A DNA stretch of 64,000 nt from Pterobdella sp. o SKG-2022 (taxonomy: Eukaryota; Annelida; Clitellata; Hirudinida; Piscicolidae): assembly GCA_964035795.1 (NCBI GenBank), contig OZ038327.1, positions 986,936-1,050,935 of the forward strand, given 5' to 3'. The first letter of the stretch is position 1. Each line of letters starts with the position of its first letter. Of this stretch, positions 1 through 53,090 are shown piece by piece. The notes beneath the pieces were generated by a model, which worked only from the letters and a program-made list of their open reading frames with translations, did no database searches and was not told where the DNA came from. Position numbers and translations under genes: made by a program.

Positions 1-1497
1 TAACACAAAAACACCAAATATATCTATTTAAAAGTGAACTTTGGTGTTTGTTTCATTCTTATTGATAATTTCAAGTGGTTAGTTAGTCTTATTAATTTTT
101 TAGATTATTATTATTATTATTTCCATGAAGATTGTGAGACCAGACTCAATATTAATCTCATTATGAAGAAAGGAATAATAAGAATAACAAAAAATAAGAA
201 TACAATCATTATAGAAAGAATAATAATAAAAATAATTATGATATCATAATAGAAAAAAATAATAAGAATAATAATAAAAACAATAATAATAATAAAATTA
301 TTATGGTCTTGTAATGAAAAAATAATAAGATATCATTAAATAGAAATATAAATAATATAAACATGAAATTGTAAAAAAATACCAATAGCACAACAAAGCA
401 TAACAAAAAAAATAAAAATTATGGAAATAAAAAAAAATAATAAATTGAAACAAGCCTTGGACTAATAAAAATATGAATAGAAATAAAAAAAAATACTGTT
501 TATTATTTTTATTATTATCAAAATCCCTTTCATTGTTTTCATAGTAATCAAACCGGAAAAGTTCTTGGGTGGAACACGCCAATCCAAAAAAAAACAACGT
601 GAAGAACAAAAACGAAAACGACAATAACAAAAAACGAAAACAATAAATAATAAAACAACAATAACAACAACGTACCGAATTTTATCAAGTGACATAAGAG
701 ATTTTTACGTTCTTTTACAGCCTGTTGTAAGTGTAAAGATTAACTACATATGTTTGAATAGGAAAATCATTTACTGTTACTTTAATGTAAATGTGGACGT
801 TTTGACGTATGTTCGAATGTGTGGGTTGTTTCAAATTACTCATTGTGTAAATGCAAAGAAGTTTTACATATGTTATAACATATTAATGGTTTAAAATTAT
901 TTATGATTCAAATTTAAAGGTTATTTACTGTTTCATACACAGTAAACATTTAAAATTCAATAATTCACAAACATGCATGCTCACACTACTGTTTGTGAAT
1001 TCAAAAACAAAAAGTAGTAAAAGTGTGTAAATTATGAGTAACCTTTTGTGCTTTGAAAACGAGAATTTATATTATAATGATTCAATAAACAAAATGTAGT
1101 TTAGATTACAGTAACGATATTTACAATTATAAATTTTCAATATTACTTCCAAAGAAGTTTACAGTAATTTATATTCTATTTACATGTAATTAAGAATACT
1201 TCATGATTCAAATTTTACTTCAATTACATGTAAAAAACGAGCGTTTACAGAATATACGTCAAAAATTTCTCGAACAAAACAAGTCTAACGAGGTAAGTCT
1301 GCTATTTATATATTCTGGGTGTGTATGCGTGTGTGTGTGTGTGTGCGTGTTTGTGTGTTTTTGTGTACGCGCGCTTGTGTGTGCGTTTTTTGGGTGTGTG
1401 TGTTTTTTTTTCATTCAATATTTTATGTTATTCATATCTTTTCACCAAACTCATATAGACGCACTTACAAACACAAATACAAGCACTGAAGCACACT

Positions 1498-1548
<51 letters not shown>

Positions 1549-2290
1549 GGGTCTAAGGTCATAATTAAAGTTCAAATGATTCGGTTGATAAGAAGGGTTT
1601 TATAGCTCAAAAAAGAATAAAAAAAATAATAAATAAAATAATAATAAGCAAAACAAAACAGAAATAAATTAGAATAACATTGTTGAACTTGAAAAATAAA
1701 AACCAAAATATGAGTAGAAAGGTCATTTTTATCCCTTGCTTTCTTTATCTTTTTTTTTTTTATTATTCAAAATGGCTAATATAAAGCCACTAGAATTAAT
1801 ATTAAGATAATAAAAATAATAATAAAAAAAATAATAAAAATAATATAAAAATAATAATAAAAATATGAATAAACAATTTTAAGAAATGAATAAAAATTCT
1901 TATTTTTATTATTTGTTTGCTCTTTTTCAGCATAAAATGTATACAACAAAATAAAAAACTAATAAATCAGTTTTTAATAACAAAAACAAATAAAAAAAAT
2001 AATTAAAATAATTATCAAATAAAAAAAATAAAAATAATGAAAAAAACAACAGGGAAATTAGTTGTATCGATAATTCTATTACCCTTCCACCGTTATTTCT
2101 CATGATCTTTGGTATTGATTTCCCTCATTTAACCTTTAGTATTTGCTATCTCATCTTTTTTTTCTTCCTCCTTTTGATTATTTTTCAATATTTTTTTATG
2201 ATTTTTTATTTTTATATATTTTTTTTATTATTGTTTTTGTTACGTTTTTTTTTTTTCAATTTTATTTCTTTTATTGTCAAAAATTTTTTG

Positions 2291-2437
2291 ATCACCATCA
2301 TCACCATCATTATCCTCATCATCCTCATCATCCTCATCATTCTCATCCTCATCATCCTCATCATCCTCATCATCCTCATCATCCTCATCATTCTCATCCT
2401 CATCCTCATCATCATCATCATTATCATCATCATCATT
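2291..2437. repeat. CAT/CCT compound trinucleotide repeat
   Basis: Mixed CATCAT and CATCCT units run for about 150 bases. All three + frames stay open across it and would give His/Pro or Ile/Leu runs, which is a repeat artefact and not a gene. Confidence 0.85.
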
Positions 2438-3975
2438 TTCTTCCTCTTCCTCCTCTTCACATTCATATTACAAACCACTCAACTCCAAATAACAACTTCA
2501 AAGCTATAAAGATAATATTGGAATTCTATTTTAAGAATAACAACATCCTCATAATAAAAACAATGAAAAAAACCATAATAACAATAATAATAAAAATTAT
2601 GAGAATTAGAAAAAAATAGTGAAAAACAATAAGGATAAATTAAAAGTAGAAGACGAAGTTAATACTGAATATAAAAATCAGAGTGGAAATCCACTTTTAA
2701 CATAGTTAATGAACATTTGGAGTCAAAAATATAAGCAAAAAGATACAGAAAAAAAAACAAAACAAAAATAAAAAAAAACACAAAAAAACTGAAAAAATTT
2801 GATTTGACAACTTCTAATGGGCTCTTCTATCACTCCCGCCATAAATAACCAAAACCCATAAATAACGTTTTTACATTTAAACCTTTTCCGCTTCGACGTC
2901 AAATGACAAAGCTTGAATTATTCATGACCTATATTCTATTTACTCCGACCTTTTTTCCATTATTCTTATTATTATTGTTGTTTTTATTATTATTGTTGTT
3001 TTTATTATTATTCATATTTCTTTTATCTGTTTTTTTTTCATTATTGTTGTTTTTATTATTTCTATTCTTTTTTATCTCTTATATTAATATTTCAACTATT
3101 ACTATTAAATTTTCTTTTTCGTTGTACTGATATAGTTTTCTCCTACCTCATTCCATTTCTGGTTGACCTACATATCCAATTTAGTCTGACCTTATACCAT
3201 TAGCACATTGTTCAGCACCAATCTCTTAATATCTACCTCATTGTATTCATATATTATTAATATTTTATTTTTTTTGTTAAAATTATTTTTTTGACAAAAA
3301 TAAAAATTTCAGCAGTGAATATAAAAAACAACCACACAATCATCATCATCACCATCTTCATCATGTAATTATTATTCATTCCGTAGATGATTATATTATA
3401 TAAATTCCAAATTTACTTTTTATTCCATAGATGTCGCTCTGTAGTAACAAAACTTCGTTGCTAAAATTTTCTCAAAAATAAATTCACAAAGTTGATCAAC
3501 AAAGGTAAATACAAAATAAAAAAAATCAATAAAAAGTAGGTATTTAACTTTTTGACTTAGAAAGTGATTTTGAAAAAAAAATAAACTTAATTGCAATAAT
3601 AAAATAAAAATATTAATAAAAACTAATAATAATTTCACAAAAATAAAAATAAATTTATTGACAATTTTAAAAACAAGATAAACAAAGTAGAGAAGATGAG
3701 TTAAAATTTAACAAATGGAATTGTTAAAAGCAAAAATGGACGAAAATAAATATGAAAGAATATTGAAAAATGTAGAATAATTGAAAAATAATAATGAATA
3801 ATAAAAAATAATAAAAAAATAAAAAAATAATTAAAAAAAAAATAAATAAAAAAAATAATAATAATAAAAAAAAAGTAATGAAAACAAACAACGAAGACAA
3901 GAAGTAGAACAAAGAAACTATGAATTGAGAAGCACAACAGAGAAAAATGGGTAGAAACAAATATTTATAAAAAAT

Positions 3976-3987
3976 AACAACAACAAC

Positions 3988-4073
<86 letters not shown>

Positions 4074-4130
4074 TAAAAATGTAATAATAATAATAATAAG
4101 AATAATAATAATAATTATTATTATTATTAT
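3976..4130. repeat. AAT trinucleotide microsatellite
   Basis: A nearly pure AAT run of about 100 bases is followed by a decayed AAT segment and a short inverted ATT run. No coding potential. Confidence 0.9.
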
Positions 4131-5683
4131 TATTATACTAATTTCAGTTCACTTTCCGCGTCTAATCAATACGGGCCGCCTATATATACTGTACACTTTT
4201 GTATTCACCGTCGTATGATACCTGTAACGAATTTACAGTTTGTATTGTAAATTATAATACAAGTGATAATAATTTTTTTTTCTAATTGTAAATTATAATA
4301 CATGTAATACTAAGTTTTGTTGTTGTAATTTTTCGATAAAAGTTTGGTAATTAATCAAATTAAGAGTCAAAATAAATTGTTGCAGCTTTGAATTCTAATC
4401 ACAAAAATTGTGAATTGAAATACAAACTGTGAACTATAATATGATTTTTGAAAGTTTGCGCCAAAAGGTTACACTGCTTGGGATTATAGTTCATATTTAC
4501 AGAAGAGAAATTCCAAACTTTTAACTAAGGTGATCAGTCTTTGTATCCTGCAATACAATACAAAAAAATACCCAAGATGAATGAATTATTTGTACCACGT
4601 AAAATTTGTATTTAATTGTATTTTAAAATACCAGATCAAGTTACAATAAGGATAAATTACATTAACGTAAAGTAAAAAAATACTAGTTCTTTTGATGCTT
4701 TTCTGCATAGGGTAATTTTTGAATATAGTTTCGAGATATTGTAAACAAAATACAAGTTGAACAGTTGTAAATGAAAATACCGAAATACCATTTAACCGAT
4801 ACAAAACTTTCAGTCAAAAATACAAATACCAGAACCACTGATACAAATACTGGATGTACTAATAAGAATACTAGATTCACCGATAAAATCTCAGAAAGTT
4901 TACTAATAAAAGCTTTGCAAAAATACCTCTAATACAAAATACGATTTTAAATCTAAAAAATCATTGATACAAAATGTTGATACAAAACTCTACAGCAGTC
5001 GATACAAAAGAATACAAAATGAAGGAAGAAACAACGGATGAATACAACCTCATCATTAAAAAAATACCGAAATGAACACAATGACTAAGCAATGAGGAAT
5101 ACAAAATGAAGAATACAAAATTAAATACAATCTTGTTATTAGTACAAAACTATAATTAACACAAATAATAAACTTTTGTAACTTTTGGTATTTAATTATA
5201 TATGTAAAACACAAATAAATTCGATATATATGGCTGAAAAACTAACTTAATATATATATACTATAAACTCACATAAAAATATATGCAAAAAACTAAATTA
5301 GAAAAATTAACAATAATAAATTATTATTTTCAATACACATAATTACAGCATAACTTTTAAATAAAAATAAAAGCATAAATAAAACTGTGAAAAAGAAACA
5401 ATTATCACAAAACATCATAAATAAGAAATGTGGTTTGCTGTTGGATTTTGTTTGAAAGCTACCGGAAGTAGAGTTTGAATTGAGAGAGAACAAGTTTGAG
5501 ATACCATAACAACACCATAAGATACTGAAAACAAAAAAAAAAATAAAAAGTGGAAAAAGAAGAAAACTATTTTAGGATTGAGTAGAAAAAGTCAAATATG
5601 AAAAAAAAACAACGATATCAACCCAAAAAAATGCAAAAACTATCAAAAAAACATCAGTCCATAAATAACTAAAAGAAAACAAA

Positions 5684-8600
5684 ATGGCGTCAGACCCCGA
5701 AGAGGAAGAAGAAGACGACATGATCGACGGGGGTTGGGGGTGGGTAGTGGTAGCTGCCTCTTTCATGGCCCACGTCATCGGAGATGGGTGTGGTTTCAGC
5801 TTCGGCATCTTATTCTCAGAGCTTTTAGAAGCCTTCGGAGAGTCGAAAAGCACCACAGCCTGGGTAGGCTCTTTGTTCGTCTCTGTGCCTGCTATATGCG
5901 GACCCATTGCCAGCCTTTGCGCCAAGTATATGGGCTGCCGGTGCACTACGATGTTGGGCGGGGTGGTGGCGGCTCTAGGGTGCTTTGCGGGCAGTTTCTC
6001 AAGAAATATTGGAGAGTTATGCGTTAGTTTTGGAGTGATTGCTGGCTTTGGTTTGTCTCTGGTGTTCGTGCCTGCTGTTGTCATTGTGGCTTTTTACTTT
6101 GAGAAGAAGAGGGCTTTTGCTACTGGTGAGTTGGTGGTGTGCGGAGTGGTGGTGTGGTGGTAGTTTGGATAAGATGGTGTGGGTGAGTTAGGTAGATAAG
6201 GAATGCAGGGGTGGGTAGCAATGAGAAAGGGTTCTAGATGGATGGATGGATGGATGGATGATTGGGTGGATGATTGGATGGATGATTGGATGGATGATTG
6301 GATGGATGATTGGATGGATGATTGGATGGATGATTGGATGGATGATTGGATGGATGATTGGATGGATGATTGGATGGATGGATGGATGGATCGATAGTTT
6401 CTTAAAATTTTTAAAAACTAATTGAAAACATACAAAAATTTTTTTCCAAGTATTTTTTAAAATTATAATATCAATAAAACTAATGATAATTATAATAATA
6501 ATTATAATAATAATAATAATTATTATTATAGTTATTATTTTTATTAATGCACCATCGTTGTTATGCGTCTCAAATTCAGACCAAAACATCTTTTAGAGAC
6601 TTCTAAATCATTCATAATAATAACAATAATAAAGATGATAATAATAATAATAATGAGAATATGAAAAAAATAATTAAAATGTGAATCATAATAAAAATAA
6701 ATAAAAGTATTATTATTATTTTTATCATGTCACCTAATAGACAAATCAAACTGATCTGTTTTTGTTTTGATGAGGTGCATGAGAAAAATTTTCAAAAGGA
6801 AACACCATTTTTAATAATAGATAAAAAAATTTAAAAATATCGACCAAGATATCGCCCTATCTGGGCTTTTAAATTTAATTCGTCTCCATCTTTAGCTGAC
6901 CCAACTTTTCACCCTAGCCCTTAAACTCACTCTCTACTTCACCCTAACCTCTCTCTGACCCTACCTCTCACTTCACCCCCAATCCTCCTTTAACCCCACC
7001 CAAACACCACCTACCAGGCATAGCAGTGGCAGGGTCAGGGATAGGAACCATGATATTTGCACCAATCACAGAGCTGCTTTTACAGCACTACCAATGGAGA
7101 GGCACGCTGCTAATCTGTTCAGCTGTCCTCCTCAACACTGTTGTTTGTGGTGCTATTTTTAGACCTTTGAAAGCGGAAAAGGAAGCTGTGAAGAAAAGAA
7201 AGGATTCTGCTCGTAATAGTGATAGGTCACGGAGTGTTAAAAATTGTGAAAGAAATTCACATAGCAACGCACATAGCAACAAAGAACCACATAAGAGTTG
7301 TGATGGAAACACACATAAACACTGCTGCACTCAGACACATAAAACTAATTGTAAGAACACACCATGCAAGAAACATTGCAACAAAAACACATGTGACAAG
7401 CACTTACATAGCAACCCAAAATCACATCGCAACAAAGCTGATGATGATGATGACGTTTTTATAGATGATGATTCACTTACTGTTAAGATGTTGTCTAGAC
7501 TTACCAAGTTGTCTGCCATGTCTAAGCAGTCTGGTCTGTCTAGATTGTCGGAAGTGTCTGACTCTTCTGACCACGTCACCCGTTTGTATCGCAGTGTCCC
7601 AGTTCTTGCTGACGTCACTAAAAATGAGATCAAAAAAAGTGTTTATTCAGGTTTGGCTGAAACTGCTAATAATAATGATGATGATGACAAAACTAAACTC
7701 GAAAACAAAAAAAATAACAAAGATGAAAACAACAATAACAACAAAACAAATCAAAACTTTAACGTCATAGAAGGCACCCCTTCAAAAGTCATGACCTCCT
7801 CACTACCATCTTTAACACCGAGTGAACTTTACCCTTTGTTGATTCACAGACAATCTTTGTGTGTGCATAAGGATGTGAAGAAAAACTTGTCTATAAAAAA
7901 TGATTTTCAAAACCAAAAACAGCTGGGTGCGTTTGTTGAGATTCAAAACAATTTGGCGCAAATTAATACAAAAAAAAATGGAAACAATAATAACAATAAA
8001 TATAATAACATCAACAAAAATAATAAAAATAATAATAGAACTACTTATAATGGAAATATTAACGATAAGAGACTACCTTCCAACTCACATTCCACAACCA
8101 ACCAATTAAAACAAGTTAAGATTGACCTCTTGACCCCAAATAAAGATCTGACCTCAAATTTCAAAGCATTGTTGACTCAATATAACATAAAGCCTGACCC
8201 AGAAAACTTGAACTTCGACCTAAATATTAACCCCACCATAACCATAAACAACATCTCTCTTAACCTAAAGGTCAAACCTTCTTCAACCCAAAATGACGTC
8301 AAACTTTTTCAAGACAAAAGTGAACCGCGCACGGCATTATTTAAAATGGCTAAAAATACACTTATACCACCACATAACATGGTGCCTAAATCCAATATGA
8401 CGGCTAGACCGTGCTTGAGAAGGGGGGACATGGTGTACAGAGGCAGTCTCCTTAGAGCAAACTTTTTCTCGAGAATAACTAAGTCAAGTAGTTGCCCAGA
8501 GGTTTGAACTTTTGACCTTTGACTTGAATTTTGAAATAAACGTTTATTTTTTCTTAGAATTTACATATCTTTTTCTTTTTGCAATGTCGAATGATTTTTT

Positions 8601-10078
8601 TCATAATCTCTAATCATTAACCTCAGGTATGTTTGACCCCAAAAAAAAAATACAAAAAATCAAAGAAACAAAAACTCCTCTCCTTCTTCCGGTCCACAAA
8701 AAGCTCAGACAGCGACAAACTCTCTTACCAAAGAATCAAAATTAAACTAGGTCACAAATGCAAAGAGGTCATGGACCTGTCTCTGTTTAGGAACTCGGCC
8801 TTCTGTTTGTTCAACATTCACACCATATTATTGTATTTGAGTTGTGACATCCCTTACCTGTACAGTCCCAATAGAGCCACTCTTATCGGCATCCACCACT
8901 CAAGCGCCTCCTACCTGGTCTCAATCATCGGGTTCTTCAGTATGATTGGTTAGTTAATCAGGTCATTGTTTTGGATATTTTTATAAATATAGAATCAAGA
9001 AACATGCTACATGAGAATAAATAATTTTTTTAAAAAAAGCTAATGAATATTCTGCATAAGCTGAAAAAAGTCCTCATGAACAATTAAAAGTCGACCACGC
9101 CCTTCCTTCTCCATCCTCCCAGGTCAAATTCTGATGGGCTACTTAGGCGACCACCCCTGCATCAACGTCACCACCTTCTACAACGTCACGATCGCCATCG
9201 CGGGAGTCTTTGTGGCTCTGATCCCTCACACATTCGCCTTCACAACAATCGCCCTCTTCCACGCAGCTTACGGCTTTTTCAGCAGTTCAAACTTCGCCCT
9301 GACTACTGTCATTCTGGTAGAATTGTTGGGAATGGATAGGCTGACAGATGCGTTTGGCATTGTCTCTATGTCGCAGGGGATCGCTAATCTATTGGGACCT
9401 CCTATCGCTGGTGAGATGGAGGTTTTGCTTTTAGGGAATGATGATTTTGGGGTCCACCCACCTCAACCCACCCACCTTTTTTACCACCACTCACCCACCC
9501 ATCCCCCCACAGGATGGTTATCAGACATCAGTTCATCATACGACATGTCCTTCTACCTGGCAGGAGTTATGATACTTATCAGTGGCTTGATGCTATTTTC
9601 AGCCCCTTGTCTCAAAAGATTTGATGGGGAGGAGGAAGATGAGAGTAGTGATGAGGATGGAAACTGCAGTTGTTGTGATGGTTGTTGTAGTTGTGATAGT
9701 GGTGAAGTTGGTGATGATGGTTTTGAAGATGTTGAGGGTGGTGGGGATGGTGAGGATGGTAGAGATGGTGGTTTTGATGATGGTGAAAATATGGTAGTTG
9801 TAAAAATAAAGAAAGCTAGTGAAGAAAAAGATAATAATAATGATAAAAATAACAAAAATAAAATAAAGAAAAATGATAATTTGACTGGAAATATCGATAA
9901 AAGAACTGATAACGATGTAAACAACAATAATAGTAAAAATAATAGTACAGAGAATAATAAAAATGAGAATAATAATAAGAATAACACTAATAATGATAAT
10001 AATAATAATGTGGTAGTTATAATAATGAATAACGGCATAAGTCATACAAAAATGAAGAAAATGAAAAACTTGATATGA
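5684..10078 (+). CDS. Monocarboxylate transporter-like protein (SLC16 family, MFS), five coding exons
   Basis: This is a major-facilitator carrier of the monocarboxylate transporter family, expected at the plasma membrane moving a small organic acid or related solute. The substrate cannot be read from the sequence. Exons: 5684-6125, 7018-8501, 8627-8948, 9123-9410 and 9513-10078. Phases 1, 0, 1, 1 join without a break to about 1,033 aa. The SLC16 signature DGGWGW is at residues 15-20 (TM1). The second family motif, [18 protein letters not shown], begins near residue 138 (TM5) and is built across intron 1, which confirms that splice. TM6 ends near residue 198. A His/Lys/Asn/Ser-rich loop of about 490 residues precedes TM7 (family loops are usually far shorter). 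GPPIAGWLSD in the C-terminal half is also typical. The protein ends in an acidic, Cys-containing, then Asn-rich tail. The donor GTTTGA after exon 2 is weak, but the frame supports it. The ATG follows an A-rich leader and is the first in frame. Confidence 0.9.
6236..6391. repeat. 12-bp minisatellite in transporter intron 1
   Basis: About a dozen copies of GATGGATGATTG, flanked by pure GATG units, lie inside intron 1 (6126-7017). They read open in two frames as Trp/Met/Asp repeats, but they sit between a clear donor at 6126 and the acceptor at 7017. Confidence 0.92.
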
Positions 10079-13000
10079 TGAGAAAAAAACAAAAAAAAGA
10101 AAACAAAAAAATAATAAAAATAATGGTAATAATAAAAGATGAAGAGATTAGCAGGAGTGGTGCAACAACCGAGTTTTTCATATTTTTGCCTTCAGTTGTT
10201 TGTGATATTCAGAAGGTTTTTGGTAAGAACAATATTAAAATAATGAGATAACAATAATAATAATAAAAAATTTATAAAAAATCAGATATAAGAAATAATA
10301 AAAAAAATAAAAACAAGAAAAATGAGATAAAAATAACAGAAAAAAAATTAAAAACAAAAATAATGGAAAATAATAGTAATAATAGCAAAAAAAACAACAA
10401 TAACGACAAAAACAATTTTAAAAATAATAAAAAAACAATTAAAAAAAATAATACTAACAAGAATAATAAAAAGAATAATGAGAATGAAAATGATAAAAAC
10501 GACCATCTACTTCCTCGGTGATGCAACTTGAGATTTTGAATTTTTGTCGTAGTTCACTTTTAACCTTTTAAAAAAATGGAGATTAAATAGAAAGATAAAT
10601 GGGTGGATCGATAAACAAATTATGTAAATAAAAAATTATATTTTTAAATTTTCAATTTTAACTCCAATCTTTTTATGGCATTCATTAATATTCATGAACT
10701 TCTATTTTTAGATCTCATTAGTATTCATCATTCTATCGATAGATCAGATCTTCCTACCTTTATTGTATAGAAATTGCCGATTTTAGAATATTATAAAAAA
10801 ATAATTATGTTAATAAATCTACATAAAATTTTAAATTGAGTATTATTAATTATATTATTTTAGAAAATTAACTTTTCAATAATTACTCAAATAATTTTGT
10901 TTTTAATTTTTTCTGGCCAGATTTCGTTTCCAAAGCATAATACAGCTGAAAGTATAATTTTAATTAATTATGTAAATATAATAATTAAATTAAAATGACT
11001 GTTAATTAATAAATTTTTATTTTGCATTGTTGTTATAATTACTTAAACATTTAATTCGCCTCAGTATCCATTTTTTTCTCGTTTGTTTTATTTTCCAAAA
11101 TCTTTTTTTGCTCAGAAGTGTTATTCCTAATCTTCCAACCTCAAAGTCAACTTAAACGTTGTTTTCATAATGCTCTCTGGTACATAATGATTTTTTTTTC
11201 TTATTTTGAAGTATCAAACTCCTATCATTGTGCAACAACAAAAGCACCATTATTATATATATCTATTTATTTTTCAATTTCTCCTTTTTTTATCTTTGCA
11301 AAAATTATTTTCTTTCATTTCATTATTATTTATTTTGTTTCAGAACTCACCTTCAATGGCTATTGATGTAGTCCCATTGATTTTTCTAAACACATTATTA
11401 TTATTATTACTGCTTTTATTATTATTATTTCTATTATTATAAAAATATTTTTATTGTCATTGTGTGAATTATAATTCTTATTACCATGTAGAATATAATT
11501 TCTACCATAATAAATACCAATCCTTGGCACCGTTATTTTTATCGCTTTACTATAATTTTCCTGTTTATATTCTCGAAATTTTAATCTTTATAGTTTTTAT
11601 TATTATTATTTATTACGGTTTTTATTATTATTTTTTAATCACTTCTTTATCATCGCTGCGACTCTTTTTTTTTCCGGTTCCAAACATGTGAAAACTCCAT
11701 TCTTAAATTTGTGATCTTTATCAGCACCACTACCACCATCATCTTCCTCATCAACATCACCACCACCACCATTCTTTTCATCATTAACACCACCACCATC
11801 CTTCTCATCATCATCACCACCATTCTCCTCATCACCAACACCACCACCACCATTTTCCTCATCATCACCATGAATAAATTATCATTATTTTCAAAACTCT
11901 ACTGCCATCCACCTATACTCCATTTTCAAATTCTTTTCTGCATTAATAATCTCATCAATTTTAATATTTTTACTATTTGAATAATTATTTTTAATATTCA
12001 TTCTTATCGTTTTTATTATCATTTTATTGTTATTCTTATTTTTTTTCTTGTCATTATTATTTTTCCTTGATAATTCTCAAGTGACTATTTAGATTTTGAA
12101 AAAAAAATCGAAATTATTTTTTAATCTGAAGCGCCACTTCATAAGCATGGATAGATGAATGGGAAAGCGGATAAGAGAAAGAAGTAGATAGGTAGATAAA
12201 TAGATAAAAAAATAAACGGATGGACGGAAGAATAAAAAGACAAATTAATGCATGGATGGATAAAAACGAAAAAAAGGTACAACTAAACATCAAACACGAA
12301 ATTAATCAACGCTTATCGATTACCCGCTATATAAATGATAAATAAGCGGAAGTGACGTTGAAATCAAGAATTAAAAATGAACCAAAATCAAAATAGTTTT
12401 CGGCATCATTGGAAGGTTTTAAAAATGATGGCGTTCAAGATGTGGTTGAGTTGAATGGTTCAAAAGCATTAAAACGATAAAAAAGAATAATCACAAAAAT
12501 AATGAAAAGAGGAAACAAAAGGTGATAATGCTGATTAGTTTATGCTATTGACCAAACACTTTTGCAACTATTCGATTATACAGGTAGGGGTACACATAAT
12601 AACAACAATAAAAAGTGATAATAACAATAATAATGAAGATAAAGATAATGAAAGTCAATTAAAAGATATGGAAAAAAAACTTTAATAGCAATAATAAAAA
12701 AACGACAACATCACATGCATACACAGAATTTCATCCCGCACGAAGGCACAAACAGGAAGTAGTAGGAAAATAATTCGCGGAGAACAAACTTAAACCGAAT
12801 TAGTGGCACACTCGGAAGCACCAAAGATTGTGAATAGGTACCATAGAATATAAATACTACCAAAAAATCTAAATCAGGCACAAGCAGAAAACAGAAAATT
12901 AGCTCTTGAAAAAAAACTGAATTGAATTAGTGAAACTATCAGAAGCACCAAAGATCGTAAATAGTACCGAAAATCAGAATTAGGCACCCTAGAAGATAAA

Positions 13001-13720
13001 TACTGCCAAAGAATCTAAATTCTGCACGAAAAATACTAAATAGACGCCATAGAATAAAAAGAATGGCTATGCAAAATGGTAAAAGGCCGAAGTGAAAAGC
13101 AAAGATCATTAAGAAAACTTACCAAAACAATAAATGGAACTGAGAAATACTAAAGAAAAATTTGAAACCATTAAAATGCACCAAAGATCATAAAAGTATT
13201 GGCACAAAAGATTATAAAAGTAACAGTATCAAAATTATAAGCGAAAGTAAATAATAAAGGAATTGGCACCAAAGATTGCGTATATAGGCACAAAAATCAC
13301 TAATAAATACGCACCAAAGATCATAAACGAGAATCAAAATGACGAAAAAATGGCGCGATTCAAGATGGCCACCAAAGTTTGATTACGTGTGTTGTAAGCA
13401 AAACTTCGAATTTGATTGGAGGTTTTATATTATCAATAGGTTTTGAGAGGTTTCACTGTGATTTTGATATTTTCTCCATCATTTAAATAGTCTTTGTTAT
13501 CATTTTAATAGTTTTTCTTTTGATCGGCTATTTCATAATTACCTCTCACTGCTCACTGCTGTCATGACAACATAAAAAAACACAATTTTTCTCTTATAAT
13601 CCTGCTCTCTCACATCCCCATCCCCATCATAATCAATATCAACTTTTCCTTTTCATCCTCATCATCACTCCTCTTCTTCTTTTTCATCTCCTCACTTCTT
13701 CCTTTTCCTCCTCTTCTTCC
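10079..13720. other. Tail-to-tail intergenic region
   Basis: This region separates the 3' ends of the transporter (+) and spectrin (-) genes. It contains A-rich AAT repeats to about 10,500, AT-rich unique DNA from 10,550 to 11,690, a CACCAC/CATC repeat near 11,710-11,871, and a diverged repeat cluster at about 12,780-13,330. Both genes' 3' UTRs must lie here. AATAAA-like hexamers are so common in this composition that they do not mark poly(A) sites. No exon found. Confidence 0.6.
12780..13330. repeat. Decayed tandem repeat cluster with a GCACCAAAGAT core
   Basis: The phrase GCACCAAAGAT(T/C) followed by GTAAATAG- or CATAAA-like sequence recurs at least five times. The first two units, about 125 bases apart near 12,817 and 12,944, also share ACCGAATTAGTG-like sequence before the core and ATAAATACTRCCAAARAATCTAAAT-like sequence after it. 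Spacing becomes irregular to the right. It is noncoding, with no match I can name. Confidence 0.6.

Positions 13721-53090
<39,370 letters not shown>

Larger units (their letters stand above)
1..5683. other. AT-rich upstream region without a recognisable gene
   Basis: I find no exon with family similarity or a convincing splice pattern here. The stretch holds A- and T-rich low-complexity DNA, a GT-rich patch near 1,320-1,410, a CA microsatellite near 1,500-1,548, a CAT/CCT repeat at 2,291-2,437, and AAT runs around 3,976-4,130. From about 4,540 to 5,160 a short ATACAAA-like motif recurs. A less AT-rich island at about 4,140-4,220 contains a TATATATA stretch. It could be promoter sequence for the transporter gene downstream, but nothing proves that. 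The open frames here are short and low in complexity, and I leave them out. Confidence 0.6.

Noticed and set aside
6203..6397. Trp/Met/Asp repeat open frame
   Set aside because: It is the 12-bp minisatellite inside transporter intron 1.
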